This document shows, one piece after another, positions 54,610 to 61,350 of a DNA stretch of 64,000 nucleotides. The first letter of the stretch is position 1; every line of letters starts with the position of its first letter. The position numbers were made by a program, and so were the translations under genes. This stretch comes from Nocardioides kongjuensis (lineage in GTDB: Bacteria > Actinomycetota > Actinomycetes > Propionibacteriales > Nocardioidaceae): NCBI RefSeq assembly GCF_013409625.1, contig NZ_JACCBF010000001.1:930001-994000 (forward strand), given 5' to 3'. The notes beneath the pieces are model-generated. The model did not search any database. It was not told where the DNA came from and saw only the letters and a program-made list of their open reading frames with translations.

Positions 54610-55728
54610 CTACCCGAGTCGGCGGACCGTCATGAACTCGCCTGAGAACTCGCCGATCGTCCCGTAGCGCACGACGTCCCCGGTCCGAGGTGCATGGAGA
54701 ATCCGGTCACCGCCGACGTAGATCGCGACGTGGTGCGGGCGGCCGGCACCGGGGTAGCTGAAGAAGATGAGGTCACCGGGCTGCCTATCGGACCAAGCGA
54801 TGCCTTGGCCAGCGTGGATCTGGTCGCCGGAGTAGTGGGGGAGCCGGATGCGCCCGCCGGAGGCTTGGTACGCGGCGTACAGGACAAGACCGGAGCAGTC
54901 GAAGCCGCCGCCTGTCGGCCCCTCGAAGTTGCCGCCGCCCCAGACGTAGGGCTTTCCGAGCTGGGATGCGGCGGCCTTGATGAAGTCGCCGGCGAATCCC
55001 GGCGGGAGGTTCATCGGCACGTCGGCCGCCGGCTGAGCACACGCGAGGTCGCTAGTGAGCGATACGCCGCTCAGCGTCGCCAGGATCTTCTCCGCGACGG
55101 GCTGGTTGACGGCGTACCTGTCGGGATAGGCGGAGACCTGCACGGCCTGGGCGGCGGCGCCGGGCTCCATCGATGCCCATCCGTCGATGTCGAGCAGGCC
55201 CCGCGGTGAGCCGTGGTTCGGGCCGCTGGGTCCGCCGTAGAAGGCGCGGGATGACCAGACGGGGTCCATCAGGTTCTCGACCGTGCCCCATCCGGCGGCG
55301 GGGCGTTGCTGGAAGAGGCCGACGGAGTCGTGGTCGCTGCCGTCACCGTCGTTCGGGATGTTCCCGGAGTGGGGGTAGGCGCCGATGTTCGACAGGACCC
55401 GCAGCGACGACTCGGTCAGCGCGGTCATGAGCGCGATCATCTGACCGCGGGCCGGGATGTTCTCGCTCTGGCCTGTGGCGATGATCGCGGCGGCGCGGGT
55501 GAGCTGCTGCTGGTTGAGGGTGACGGTCTCGCCGTTGGTGTTCGCCGCGCTGAGCCTGTCCGGCACCGGGCCGCTGACGCCGAGGCTCTCGGTCGCCTGA
55601 CCATCCCACATGCAGCTGCCCGATCCGGCCGCCGCGGGGCTGATCAGCGTCGCGACGCCCAGGACGGCTGCGCCGGGGGCGAGGAGTACGGCGGCCGCGG
55701 CTCCAACCGCGAGCATCCTGATGCCCAT
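54610..55728 (-). CDS. NlpC/P60 peptidoglycan hydrolase of the transfer system
   Basis: A 372-residue secreted or membrane-anchored protein. An N-terminal hydrophobic segment (about 7-35) acts as signal or anchor. Residues 70-220 look like a lysozyme/transglycosylase-type module (ALTESSLRVLSN, SVGLFQQRP, YPDRYA). The C-terminal NlpC/P60 domain has catalytic Cys in FDCSGLV (about 278) and His in HHVAIYVGG (about 331). Such bifunctional enzymes open the cell wall for the conjugation channel. ATG at 55728. Confidence 0.9.
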   Translation of the reverse strand: MGIRMLAVGAAAAVLLAPGAAVLGVATLISPAAAGSGSCMWDGQATESLGVSGPVPDRLSAANTNGETVTLNQQQLTRAAAIIATGQSENIPARGQMIALMTALTESSLRVLSNIGAYPHSGNIPNDGDGSDHDSVGLFQQRPAAGWGTVENLMDPVWSSRAFYGGPSGPNHGSPRGLLDIDGWASMEPGAAAQAVQVSAYPDRYAVNQPVAEKILATLSGVSLTSDLACAQPAADVPMNLPPGFAGDFIKAAASQLGKPYVWGGGNFEGPTGGGFDCSGLVLYAAYQASGGRIRLPHYSGDQIHAGQGIAWSDRQPGDLIFFSYPGAGRPHHVAIYVGGDRILHAPRTGDVVRYGTIGEFSGEFMTVRRLG

Positions 55729-55735
55729 GGCGTCG

Positions 55736-56401
55736 TCACCTGAGTGGGTTGTCGAGCTGCGAGAGCCGCAGCACATGGCAGCGGTCGAACGAGGGCTCGC
55801 AGGCGACGAAGACGGTGAACGCGACGGGGTGCGACGACTCGGCGTTCTCGCCGTTCCACACGCCGCTTCGGTGCCGCGTGCCGGTGACCGTGACGGCCGT
55901 CGTGCCCGGTCGGAGATGGCCGTGGGCTTGCTGGACCGCGGCGGTCCAGGACTCGGGGACGTACGCGCCGTCGATTTCGATCGTCTGCCGTACCTCCATC
56001 GCCCCGAGGTCGAGCCATTGGTCGACGGTCGGCAGGTAGATCGCGACGTCGGCGATCAGCCCGGGCGTCTCCTCGCCCGAGGGGTCGGCATCGGCAAGGA
56101 CAGCGGCGGTGTAGTCGGTGGGCGGGAAGCCAAGGCTGGTGTCCCAGTCGAACAGCGACGACGCGACGGCGCGTGAGTACGCGACCGGATCGTTCGTGTG
56201 GGGGAGCGCGCGATCATTGAGGGTGACCACAGGAGTCGCCTCCGCCGGGATCGCCTCGAACTCTCCGGACGGTGGAGGCCCCGAGGTGGATTCGGCGGAC
56301 TGGGGTCCACGCACGAGTCCGTAGATGCCGACGGCGAGGGTCGCGACGGTTAGGACGCAGCCGAGGACGACGGCGATCTGGCGCCAGGTGAGGTTGCGCA
56401 T
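55736..56401 (-). CDS. Membrane-anchored conjugation protein, 221 residues
   Basis: One N-terminal membrane helix (QIAVVLGCVLTVATLAVGIYG, about 8-28) and an extracellular domain of about 180 residues with an NTF2-like feel (YSRAVASSLFDWDTS, IYLPTVDQW). This suggests a VirB8/TcpC-like channel component, though similarity is by shape only. It ends seven bases before the NlpC/P60 gene. ATG at 56401. Confidence 0.7.
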   Translation of the reverse strand: MRNLTWRQIAVVLGCVLTVATLAVGIYGLVRGPQSAESTSGPPPSGEFEAIPAEATPVVTLNDRALPHTNDPVAYSRAVASSLFDWDTSLGFPPTDYTAAVLADADPSGEETPGLIADVAIYLPTVDQWLDLGAMEVRQTIEIDGAYVPESWTAAVQQAHGHLRPGTTAVTVTGTRHRSGVWNGENAESSHPVAFTVFVACEPSFDRCHVLRLSQLDNPLR

Positions 56402-56446
56402 CGAGGCTCCGAGGTCGAGGTGGCGGACACCCCGGAGGTACGCCGA

Positions 56447-57424
56447 TCAGGCCGACGCGGCCGCCGTACGTGCTTCACGGAGCTGGTCGCGCAGCTCGAT
56501 CGTCTCGGCGACGACGCGCTCGAAGCGCGCCCAGTCGTCGTCCTTGAGAGCAGCAGCGAGCTCCGCGACGTCGTAGAGCGCAGTCCACCCCTCGAGCTCG
56601 GACCACATCAGCACGAACGACCGCGGGCTGTGGTGCTTCGGTGCGCGCTTGGCCTTGCTCCGCAGAGCGCGGAGGCGCTGGGCGTTCTCTTCCTCCTGGA
56701 CGCGCTTGAGCGCCTCGGCGGCGAGCCGGGCGACCTCGTCCTGCTCCTCCCGGGACGGGGAAGGCGGCTGGCTCGCCAGTTCGACGGCGGCCTTGACACG
56801 CTTGTACGCCGGAGCAACCGGCGCATCGTTGTCGATCTCGCGCAGCATATTGGCGGCGAATTCGCGGACGGACTCGCCGAGGCTGTCGTCCTCGGAGACA
56901 GATCTGATCCAGTTGATCCGCTCCAGGCGCTGAGATGCATTGGTGCCTGTCACGATGTGCGCGGCGATCGAGCGGGACTTCCCGCGCGGTGGTGATGACT
57001 CATCACCACCGGTGGCTTTGCCGTCACTGCCGGTGCGGCCGAACCACGTCGCTGCCTGTCGCCGCTGCGAGTCTTCTTTCTCCAAGACCTTGATCTCGTC
57101 GTACAGCCGTGCGGCCTCGACGGGCGAGAGCGGCTTGCGCTGCTCGTTCTCGTCCTGTTGAGCCAGCAGGTGCGACAGCTGATCGGAGATGCCGGAGCGG
57201 ACCCACACGCTCAAGGTGCGCCGCCCGAGCCGACGCAGCGCCTCGAGGCGGCGCCAGCCGCATACGAGGACACCGTCGGGGGTGACGGTGACAGGCTGGA
57301 GGAGGCCGACCTCCTCGATCGACCGCATCAGGGCGCTCATGTCGCCGAGGTCGCGGCGGTGACGTACGCCGACGATGATCGAGTCGATCTGGCGCTCGAG
57401 CTCGATGTGGCCCTTGTCAGACAT
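56447..57424 (-). CDS. ParB/Spo0J-like DNA-binding protein
   Basis: A 325-residue protein. The N-terminal ParB-like domain shows RHRRDLGDMSALMRSIEEVG, LLQPVTVTPDGVLVCGWRRL, then the LSPVEAARLYDEIKVLE helix typical of ParB box 3. The C-terminal half is highly charged and helical, with QRRQAATWFGRTG near residue 120. In conjugative elements it serves in partition or regulation. It overlaps the next gene upstream by eight bases. Confidence 0.85.
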   Translation of the reverse strand: MSDKGHIELERQIDSIIVGVRHRRDLGDMSALMRSIEEVGLLQPVTVTPDGVLVCGWRRLEALRRLGRRTLSVWVRSGISDQLSHLLAQQDENEQRKPLSPVEAARLYDEIKVLEKEDSQRRQAATWFGRTGSDGKATGGDESSPPRGKSRSIAAHIVTGTNASQRLERINWIRSVSEDDSLGESVREFAANMLREIDNDAPVAPAYKRVKAAVELASQPPSPSREEQDEVARLAAEALKRVQEEENAQRLRALRSKAKRAPKHHSPRSFVLMWSELEGWTALYDVAELAAALKDDDWARFERVVAETIELRDQLREARTAAASA

Positions 57425-58265
57425 CGATCCTCCTGGCGACCTTTGGGGCAGAGTCTCGGATCTCCACGACGAGCCCGTCGTCGGCGAGCAGGTCGACGAC
57501 CTTCCAGTCGCAGACGAGCATCGCGAGCACGCCGACGCCGGCCCGAGTCGCCGCGGCGGCCTTGTCGGGGTTGCCGAGCACGATCCGCAATACGGTGGCC
57601 CACGAGCCGCGGTCCAGGTCGAGTGCGGCTCGGCCGGCTTGGTCGCGCCGGAGGTAGGCGTGAGCGATGTTCCTATTGCCGGCCTCCATCAGCCGGGTGG
57701 CGATGTAGTCGAGAGTGCAGGTCGCGCTGTTCGCAGGCCAGCCCAGGGCGACGAACATGCTGATCACCAGGTTGAGCGCCTCGAACGCCGTCGTCGGGGC
57801 CGTCTCGCCGGGCTTCATCGGCGGCGTCGTCGGCGCAGGGTCGACCGTCGACGGCCCTCGACTCTCAGCGAGGAGTTCGAGGAATCCCGTCTCGTCTTCG
57901 CCGAAGCGGCGCGCGTCGTGGTGACGCATGACCTCCCGTCTGCGCGCCTGGGCGGTCGAGCAGAGCAACCCGGCCGCGCGCTCCTCGGCGATCAGGCTGA
58001 CTTGGACGGCACGGGTGATGACGGCCCACGGGTCTTCCGCGCACCTCACCGCGCGTGTGCGCATGGCCTCGAAGGCGGCGTACGCCGAGTCCTCTGGCTC
58101 GCAGTTGTGAGTGCGCGCGAGGGATCGGTACTTGCGGATAGTGAACTCCATCAGCCGCTCCGTCTCGGGGTCCTGCCGCCAGGACCAGTAGCCGACGCTC
58201 TCCCGGTCGTGAAGCCGCTGCAGGAGTGCGCGGAGGCCTTCAGCGGTGGCGAACGACGTGCTCAC
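57417..58265 (-). CDS. Helical protein with sigma-70 region-2-like segment
   Basis: A 282-residue protein. Residues about 30-115 (FTIRKYRSLARTHNCEPEDSAY, then DPWAVITRAVQVSLIAEERA) resemble region 2 of sigma factors, and helical segments follow without an obvious region 4. GTG at 58265 forms a GTGA overlap with the upstream gene. It lies between the ParB-like gene and the replication genes, so it could be a regulator of the element's replication or transfer. The sigma-like reading is tentative. Confidence 0.7.
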   Translation of the reverse strand: MSTSFATAEGLRALLQRLHDRESVGYWSWRQDPETERLMEFTIRKYRSLARTHNCEPEDSAYAAFEAMRTRAVRCAEDPWAVITRAVQVSLIAEERAAGLLCSTAQARRREVMRHHDARRFGEDETGFLELLAESRGPSTVDPAPTTPPMKPGETAPTTAFEALNLVISMFVALGWPANSATCTLDYIATRLMEAGNRNIAHAYLRRDQAGRAALDLDRGSWATVLRIVLGNPDKAAAATRAGVGVLAMLVCDWKVVDLLADDGLVVEIRDSAPKVARRIDV

Positions 58266-58606
58266 AGTCCCAGTCCTTCCTGGTTCACGGCGGGTGCCGC
58301 CGATCGGTCTGGTCCTGGGTGGCGGAGGGTGCGGGTGGTCGTGGCCGGTGTACGGCGCGCTCGTCGTACGAGCTCCGTTTGGAGATCGATCCCGCGGCCG
58401 ACCATGGGGCCGAGGTAGGAACCGAGCTCGGTGGGGCGTACCCACGCGATCCGTTTCTGTGTCAGCTCGCGTGCCGGCTGTTCGGGCCCGAGCGACGGAT
58501 CACGGTGCCGCGCGAGCTCGCTGGGGGCGTGCTCGGCACTCCCTGCGGGAGTCGACCGCTCCGGCGGGCGGTAGCTGTGGCGGCGGTACTCGGCGTGCGT
58601 GTTCAC
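58262..58606 (-). CDS. Small protein of the replication module, 114 residues
   Basis: A proline/arginine-rich N-terminus is followed by a conserved-looking core RIAWVRPTELGSYLGPMVGRGIDLQTELVRRARR. I know similar AWVRPSDL...GRGIDL segments from small proteins next to primase-polymerase genes in actinobacterial elements; the function is unknown. GTG at 58606 overlaps the primase stop, and its own stop overlaps the next start. Confidence 0.75.
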   Translation of the reverse strand: MNTHAEYRRHSYRPPERSTPAGSAEHAPSELARHRDPSLGPEQPARELTQKRIAWVRPTELGSYLGPMVGRGIDLQTELVRRARRTPATTTRTLRHPGPDRSAAPAVNQEGLGL

Positions 58607-59511
58607 AGGTGGATCCCTTCACTCGCTGGGGTGGGGCCCAGGCGGCTCCCCGGGCCCAGCCGGTTGGCGATGCGGAACGCGGAGTCGACGGTCGTTTGGA
58701 TCTCGCGGTCCGGGAGCCCGGCGTACTGCGCGGCCGGCATCAGCCAGCCCATGACGTCGGCGTGGCTCAACCCGTTCTCGACCATCCGGCACGACGCCCA
58801 GAAGAGGGCACGGTTGCGGCCGCCCTCGGGCGTCAGCGCGACGGTTCGCGCCAGGGCCTCGGGGCGGCATCCGCTGGCGGGCATGCCGGGCGGCGGGGGA
58901 GTCCGCGCCGGTCGCGGGGGCTCGAGGAACCGCCGGAGCTCGACTGCGTCGACCGGCTTCGCTGGGTGCGCGGCGACCGCGATGACCTCGTACGACCGCT
59001 GGGCGCCCTCGACCGTGACGCGCGACGGGGGAGCAATGACGTAGCCGCCGTCGCCGCGGAAGTCGACGTGGGCCGCCGGGACCTGCCAGCTGCGCTCCTC
59101 CTGTCCGCGGACGTTCGGGTAGTAGGCGTGCAGACCGCCCGAAGGCGTGCGCACCAGCCACGCCCAGTCGTTTCCGAACCCCTGGCTCCGCGCTCGCTCG
59201 AAGGCGTCGAATCCGCTCGCGCCGGGATGGACGTCGACATCGACGACGAGGACGCCGGTCGGTGCGCCCGTGGGCAGTCCGATGTTCGCGTCAGGGGTGC
59301 GTTGCCACCAGGCATGGACGACGCGGGCGACGGAGGTCGCGTCGTGGAAGCCGTTGGGCGTGAGCGGCTGCTTGCCGCCCGGGACGCACGGGAAGACCGG
59401 AATGCCGAGGTTGGCATAGCGCAGAGCGGCGGCCGCGAGCGTGGGCTCGTCGGCGACTCGCTGCATCGTCGACACCGACCACGTCGGAACCGGGTTGTTG
59501 GGGTCGAACAT
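58603..59511 (-). CDS. Bifunctional DNA primase-polymerase (PrimPol)
   Basis: A 302-residue primase-polymerase of the archaeo-eukaryotic primase fold. The N-terminal core has LGIPVFPCVPGGKQPL, the catalytic acidic motif VVDVDVHPGASG near residue 95, and TPSGGLHAYY with the conserved histidine near 128. A helical C-terminal region follows (GGRNRALFWASCRMVENG). It would prime replication of the excised element. ATG at 59511. The promoter region carries the paired operator repeats at 59531-59608. Confidence 0.9.
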   Translation of the reverse strand: MFDPNNPVPTWSVSTMQRVADEPTLAAAALRYANLGIPVFPCVPGGKQPLTPNGFHDATSVARVVHAWWQRTPDANIGLPTGAPTGVLVVDVDVHPGASGFDAFERARSQGFGNDWAWLVRTPSGGLHAYYPNVRGQEERSWQVPAAHVDFRGDGGYVIAPPSRVTVEGAQRSYEVIAVAAHPAKPVDAVELRRFLEPPRPARTPPPPGMPASGCRPEALARTVALTPEGGRNRALFWASCRMVENGLSHADVMGWLMPAAQYAGLPDREIQTTVDSAFRIANRLGPGSRLGPTPASEGIHL

Positions 59512-59530
59512 GCCCTCGACGATGCGCCGT

Positions 59531-59608
59531 CAGGTATCCACGATTTCGGGATACCTGCCCGGATTCGGGAGGGGGATACCTGCGTTTGCGCAGGTCAGGA
59601 GGTATCCC
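59531..59608. promoter_or_regulatory. Two paired inverted operator repeats (GGTATCC / GGATACC)
   Basis: Four copies of one 7-mer form two inverted pairs: CAGGTATCC (59531-59539) with GGATACCTG (59549-59557), and GGGATACCT (59573-59581) with AGGTATCCC (59600-59608). A CCTGCG/CGCAGG hairpin lies inside the second pair. They begin 20 bp upstream of the primase start, where a repressor of replication or transfer would bind. Confidence 0.75.
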
Positions 59609-59647
59609 TAAGTCATTGCCATCAACCCCGTTGACACTAACCCACGG

Positions 59648-59863
59648 TCACCCGATCGCCCAGTTGGGACCCCAGTCGTGGCCTAGGCCATTGGCATCTT
59701 CGTAGTCCCAGAGGGCCCACTCGTACCCGGCGACGTACGCGTTGTCGGCGTCACGGTGCTCCGCGAGCCAGAGACGTCCGGCATGGACCGAGCCGGTGGT
59801 CAGTGCGCTTCTCCGGCCGGCGTTGTAGCCCGCCATGTACCGCTGCTCGCCGCTCGTTGCCAT
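59648..59863 (-). CDS. Small hypothetical protein, 71 residues, next to a LexA-like box
   Basis: A soluble small protein, MATSGEQRYMAGYNAGRRSA followed by HAGRLWLAEHRDADNAYVAG, ending in a tryptophan-rich tail. No family recognised. ATG at 59863 has no strong ribosome site and may be leaderless. A LexA-like box lies 9-24 bases upstream, so it is probably induced by DNA damage. The longer frame reaching 60241 was rejected. Confidence 0.65.
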   Translation of the reverse strand: MATSGEQRYMAGYNAGRRSALTTGSVHAGRLWLAEHRDADNAYVAGYEWALWDYEDANGLGHDWGPNWAIG

Positions 59864-59871
59864 ATCCGAAG

Positions 59872-59887
59872 TCGAACATATGTGCGA
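59872..59887. promoter_or_regulatory. LexA/SOS-box-like site
   Basis: TCGAACATATGTGCGA matches the actinobacterial LexA consensus TCGAAC-N4-GTTCGA with one mismatch in the right half-site. It sits directly upstream of the 71-residue gene and within the control region of the replication module. SOS control of excision is well known in other conjugative elements; here it is inferred. Confidence 0.6.
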
Positions 59888-60054
59888 ACTCTGGGTCAAG
59901 GTCGGGCGCTGTGCGGCGCGGAGCGTCACCGTGTCCCGGACGGCACCCGAAGCCAGTGACGATCTGGCGGAACCGATGAGGTGAATCGCCGCCGCCGGCT
60001 CCTGCGATCGACTAGGTTTCCGTCGTTGGCCGAGCCGTGTCAGGAGGCAGTTCG

Positions 60055-60174
60055 ATGGCGGACCTCGAAGACGTGCCGCACGGCCCATGCGTGGGCTGTG
60101 GTGCCAAGACGTACCTGTGGTGCCAGGAGGTCGACAACTGGCACTGCACGAGTTGCGACACCGACTGCCCGTAG
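60055..60174 (+). CDS. Zinc-ribbon microprotein, 39 residues
   Basis: Two cysteine pairs, CVGCG and CTSC, separated by 15 residues, with an extra Cys on each side, suggest a small zinc ribbon. AGGAGG lies eight bases before the ATG, a strong ribosome site that supports translation. It is too short for normal gene calling. It is related in plan to the 40-residue protein at 46686. It is followed by a plus-strand 118-residue gene. Confidence 0.7.
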   Translation: MADLEDVPHGPCVGCGAKTYLWCQEVDNWHCTSCDTDCP

Positions 60175-60271
60175 CGGCGGCGGCGCGATCGAGAGTGAAG
60201 AGGGACAGACGTCGCGGCAGTCGAGTCGCTGCGTCTGCCAAGACGGCAAGTAGCGGGGAAAGGGCGGCCCA

Positions 60272-60628
60272 GTGTCATTCGAGAATCACTCGACCGGAGA
60301 GACGTTCGAGGACGAGGACGACTACCTGCGTTCCAAGAAGTTGGACGACTCGTACTCGTTCACGTACGACTACGAGTACGTCGCGGACCGATTCGGTGAC
60401 GGTGACGACGTTAGGTTGGAGAACGCCAGGCTGAACGTCACGCTCTCTTGGGACGACTCGTCAGCTCCCGGATACGTCGTCGCGTACACAGTCGACTCCC
60501 CGACGCCGATCCCGAACGACTGGACGGGTGACACCGACCAGATCTTCAACGATCTATGGAGTGAAGTTGTGGCGGACTGCGAGTCCGTCGGCATTGGCTC
60601 GGAGTTGCACAAGGACTGGCCCATTTGA
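60272..60628 (+). CDS. Acidic hypothetical protein, 118 residues
   Basis: An acidic protein (ETFEDEDDYLRSKKLDDSYS, then a tyrosine-rich YDYEYVADRF) with a C-terminal globular part ending HKDWPI. GTG at 60272 is preceded by GGGGAAAGGG. Its acidity and small size recall DNA-mimic antirestriction or anti-defence proteins, but that is only a shape-based thought. Encoded in the same direction as the zinc-ribbon gene, 97 bases downstream. Confidence 0.6.
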   Translation: MSFENHSTGETFEDEDDYLRSKKLDDSYSFTYDYEYVADRFGDGDDVRLENARLNVTLSWDDSSAPGYVVAYTVDSPTPIPNDWTGDTDQIFNDLWSEVVADCESVGIGSELHKDWPI

Positions 60629-60672
60629 GGTGATGCTGCCCTCGACATCGGTCAACATCGACACCTAGCTAG

Positions 60673-61311
60673 TCACTGGACCTCCACGACGTAGGCGTCG
60701 TGGTCCGAAAGCTCGACGCCATCAGCGATCGCACTCACGCGTTCGACTGCGACCACGGACCAGAAGGCGGGGACGGCGACGTGGTTGATGCTGCGGGCGC
60801 CGACCAGGCGGTGGGGCGAGACGTCTGTCGGAGCCCTGAGGCCGAGGCGGTCGAGTGCCCCGAGAATCGACAACTGGCCGCCCCTGCTTCCCGCGTACAG
60901 GCGACCGGTCAGCTCGTGATTCCAGTCGCCACCCCAGACGATCGGCGCGGCCGCCTCGATAGCCGTGACGGCCGCAGCCGTTCGGGAGCCCTGGTCCTCG
61001 CCGGTCCATGGCGAAGCGCTACCGCTGTTTCGCCACGGCAGGATCGATGAGGCGATCCGAAGGCCGTCGACTTCGGCGAGAGCCGTGGCGCCGTGGGGAT
61101 CAGGTAGTGGCCGAACGCGAGCGTTCGCGGCGACGGCAGCCCAGCGACGCCCTGGCTGCATTTCGGCTTCAGTGAAGTGAATGCTGAGCCCAGAGACCTC
61201 GACCCATTCGACGACCTCCGTCAGTAGGAGAAGGTCCGCTCGCAGCGAACGGACCAGCCAGTGGTGCCGTGGCGTCCACTTGCCTCCGAGGTTCCACGTT
61301 GCGATCCGCAC
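60673..61311 (-). CDS. Endonuclease/exonuclease/phosphatase (EEP) family protein
   Basis: A 212-residue protein, somewhat short for the EEP fold. Conserved pieces are TWNLGG near residue 5, the metal-binding Glu in LLTEVVEW near 32, the WGGDWNHEL motif near 127 and the terminal SDHDAYVVEV. These are the residues expected for a metal-dependent phosphodiesterase acting on DNA or a small phosphoester. GTG at 61311. It lies between the LysM-BTAD gene and the plus-strand microproteins, in accessory space of the element. Confidence 0.82.
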   Translation of the reverse strand: MRIATWNLGGKWTPRHHWLVRSLRADLLLLTEVVEWVEVSGLSIHFTEAEMQPGRRWAAVAANARVRPLPDPHGATALAEVDGLRIASSILPWRNSGSASPWTGEDQGSRTAAAVTAIEAAAPIVWGGDWNHELTGRLYAGSRGGQLSILGALDRLGLRAPTDVSPHRLVGARSINHVAVPAFWSVVAVERVSAIADGVELSDHDAYVVEVQ

Positions 61312-61350
61312 CTGCAGAGTCTTGCCTACCCACCCGCCTCGTGTTGCGGA

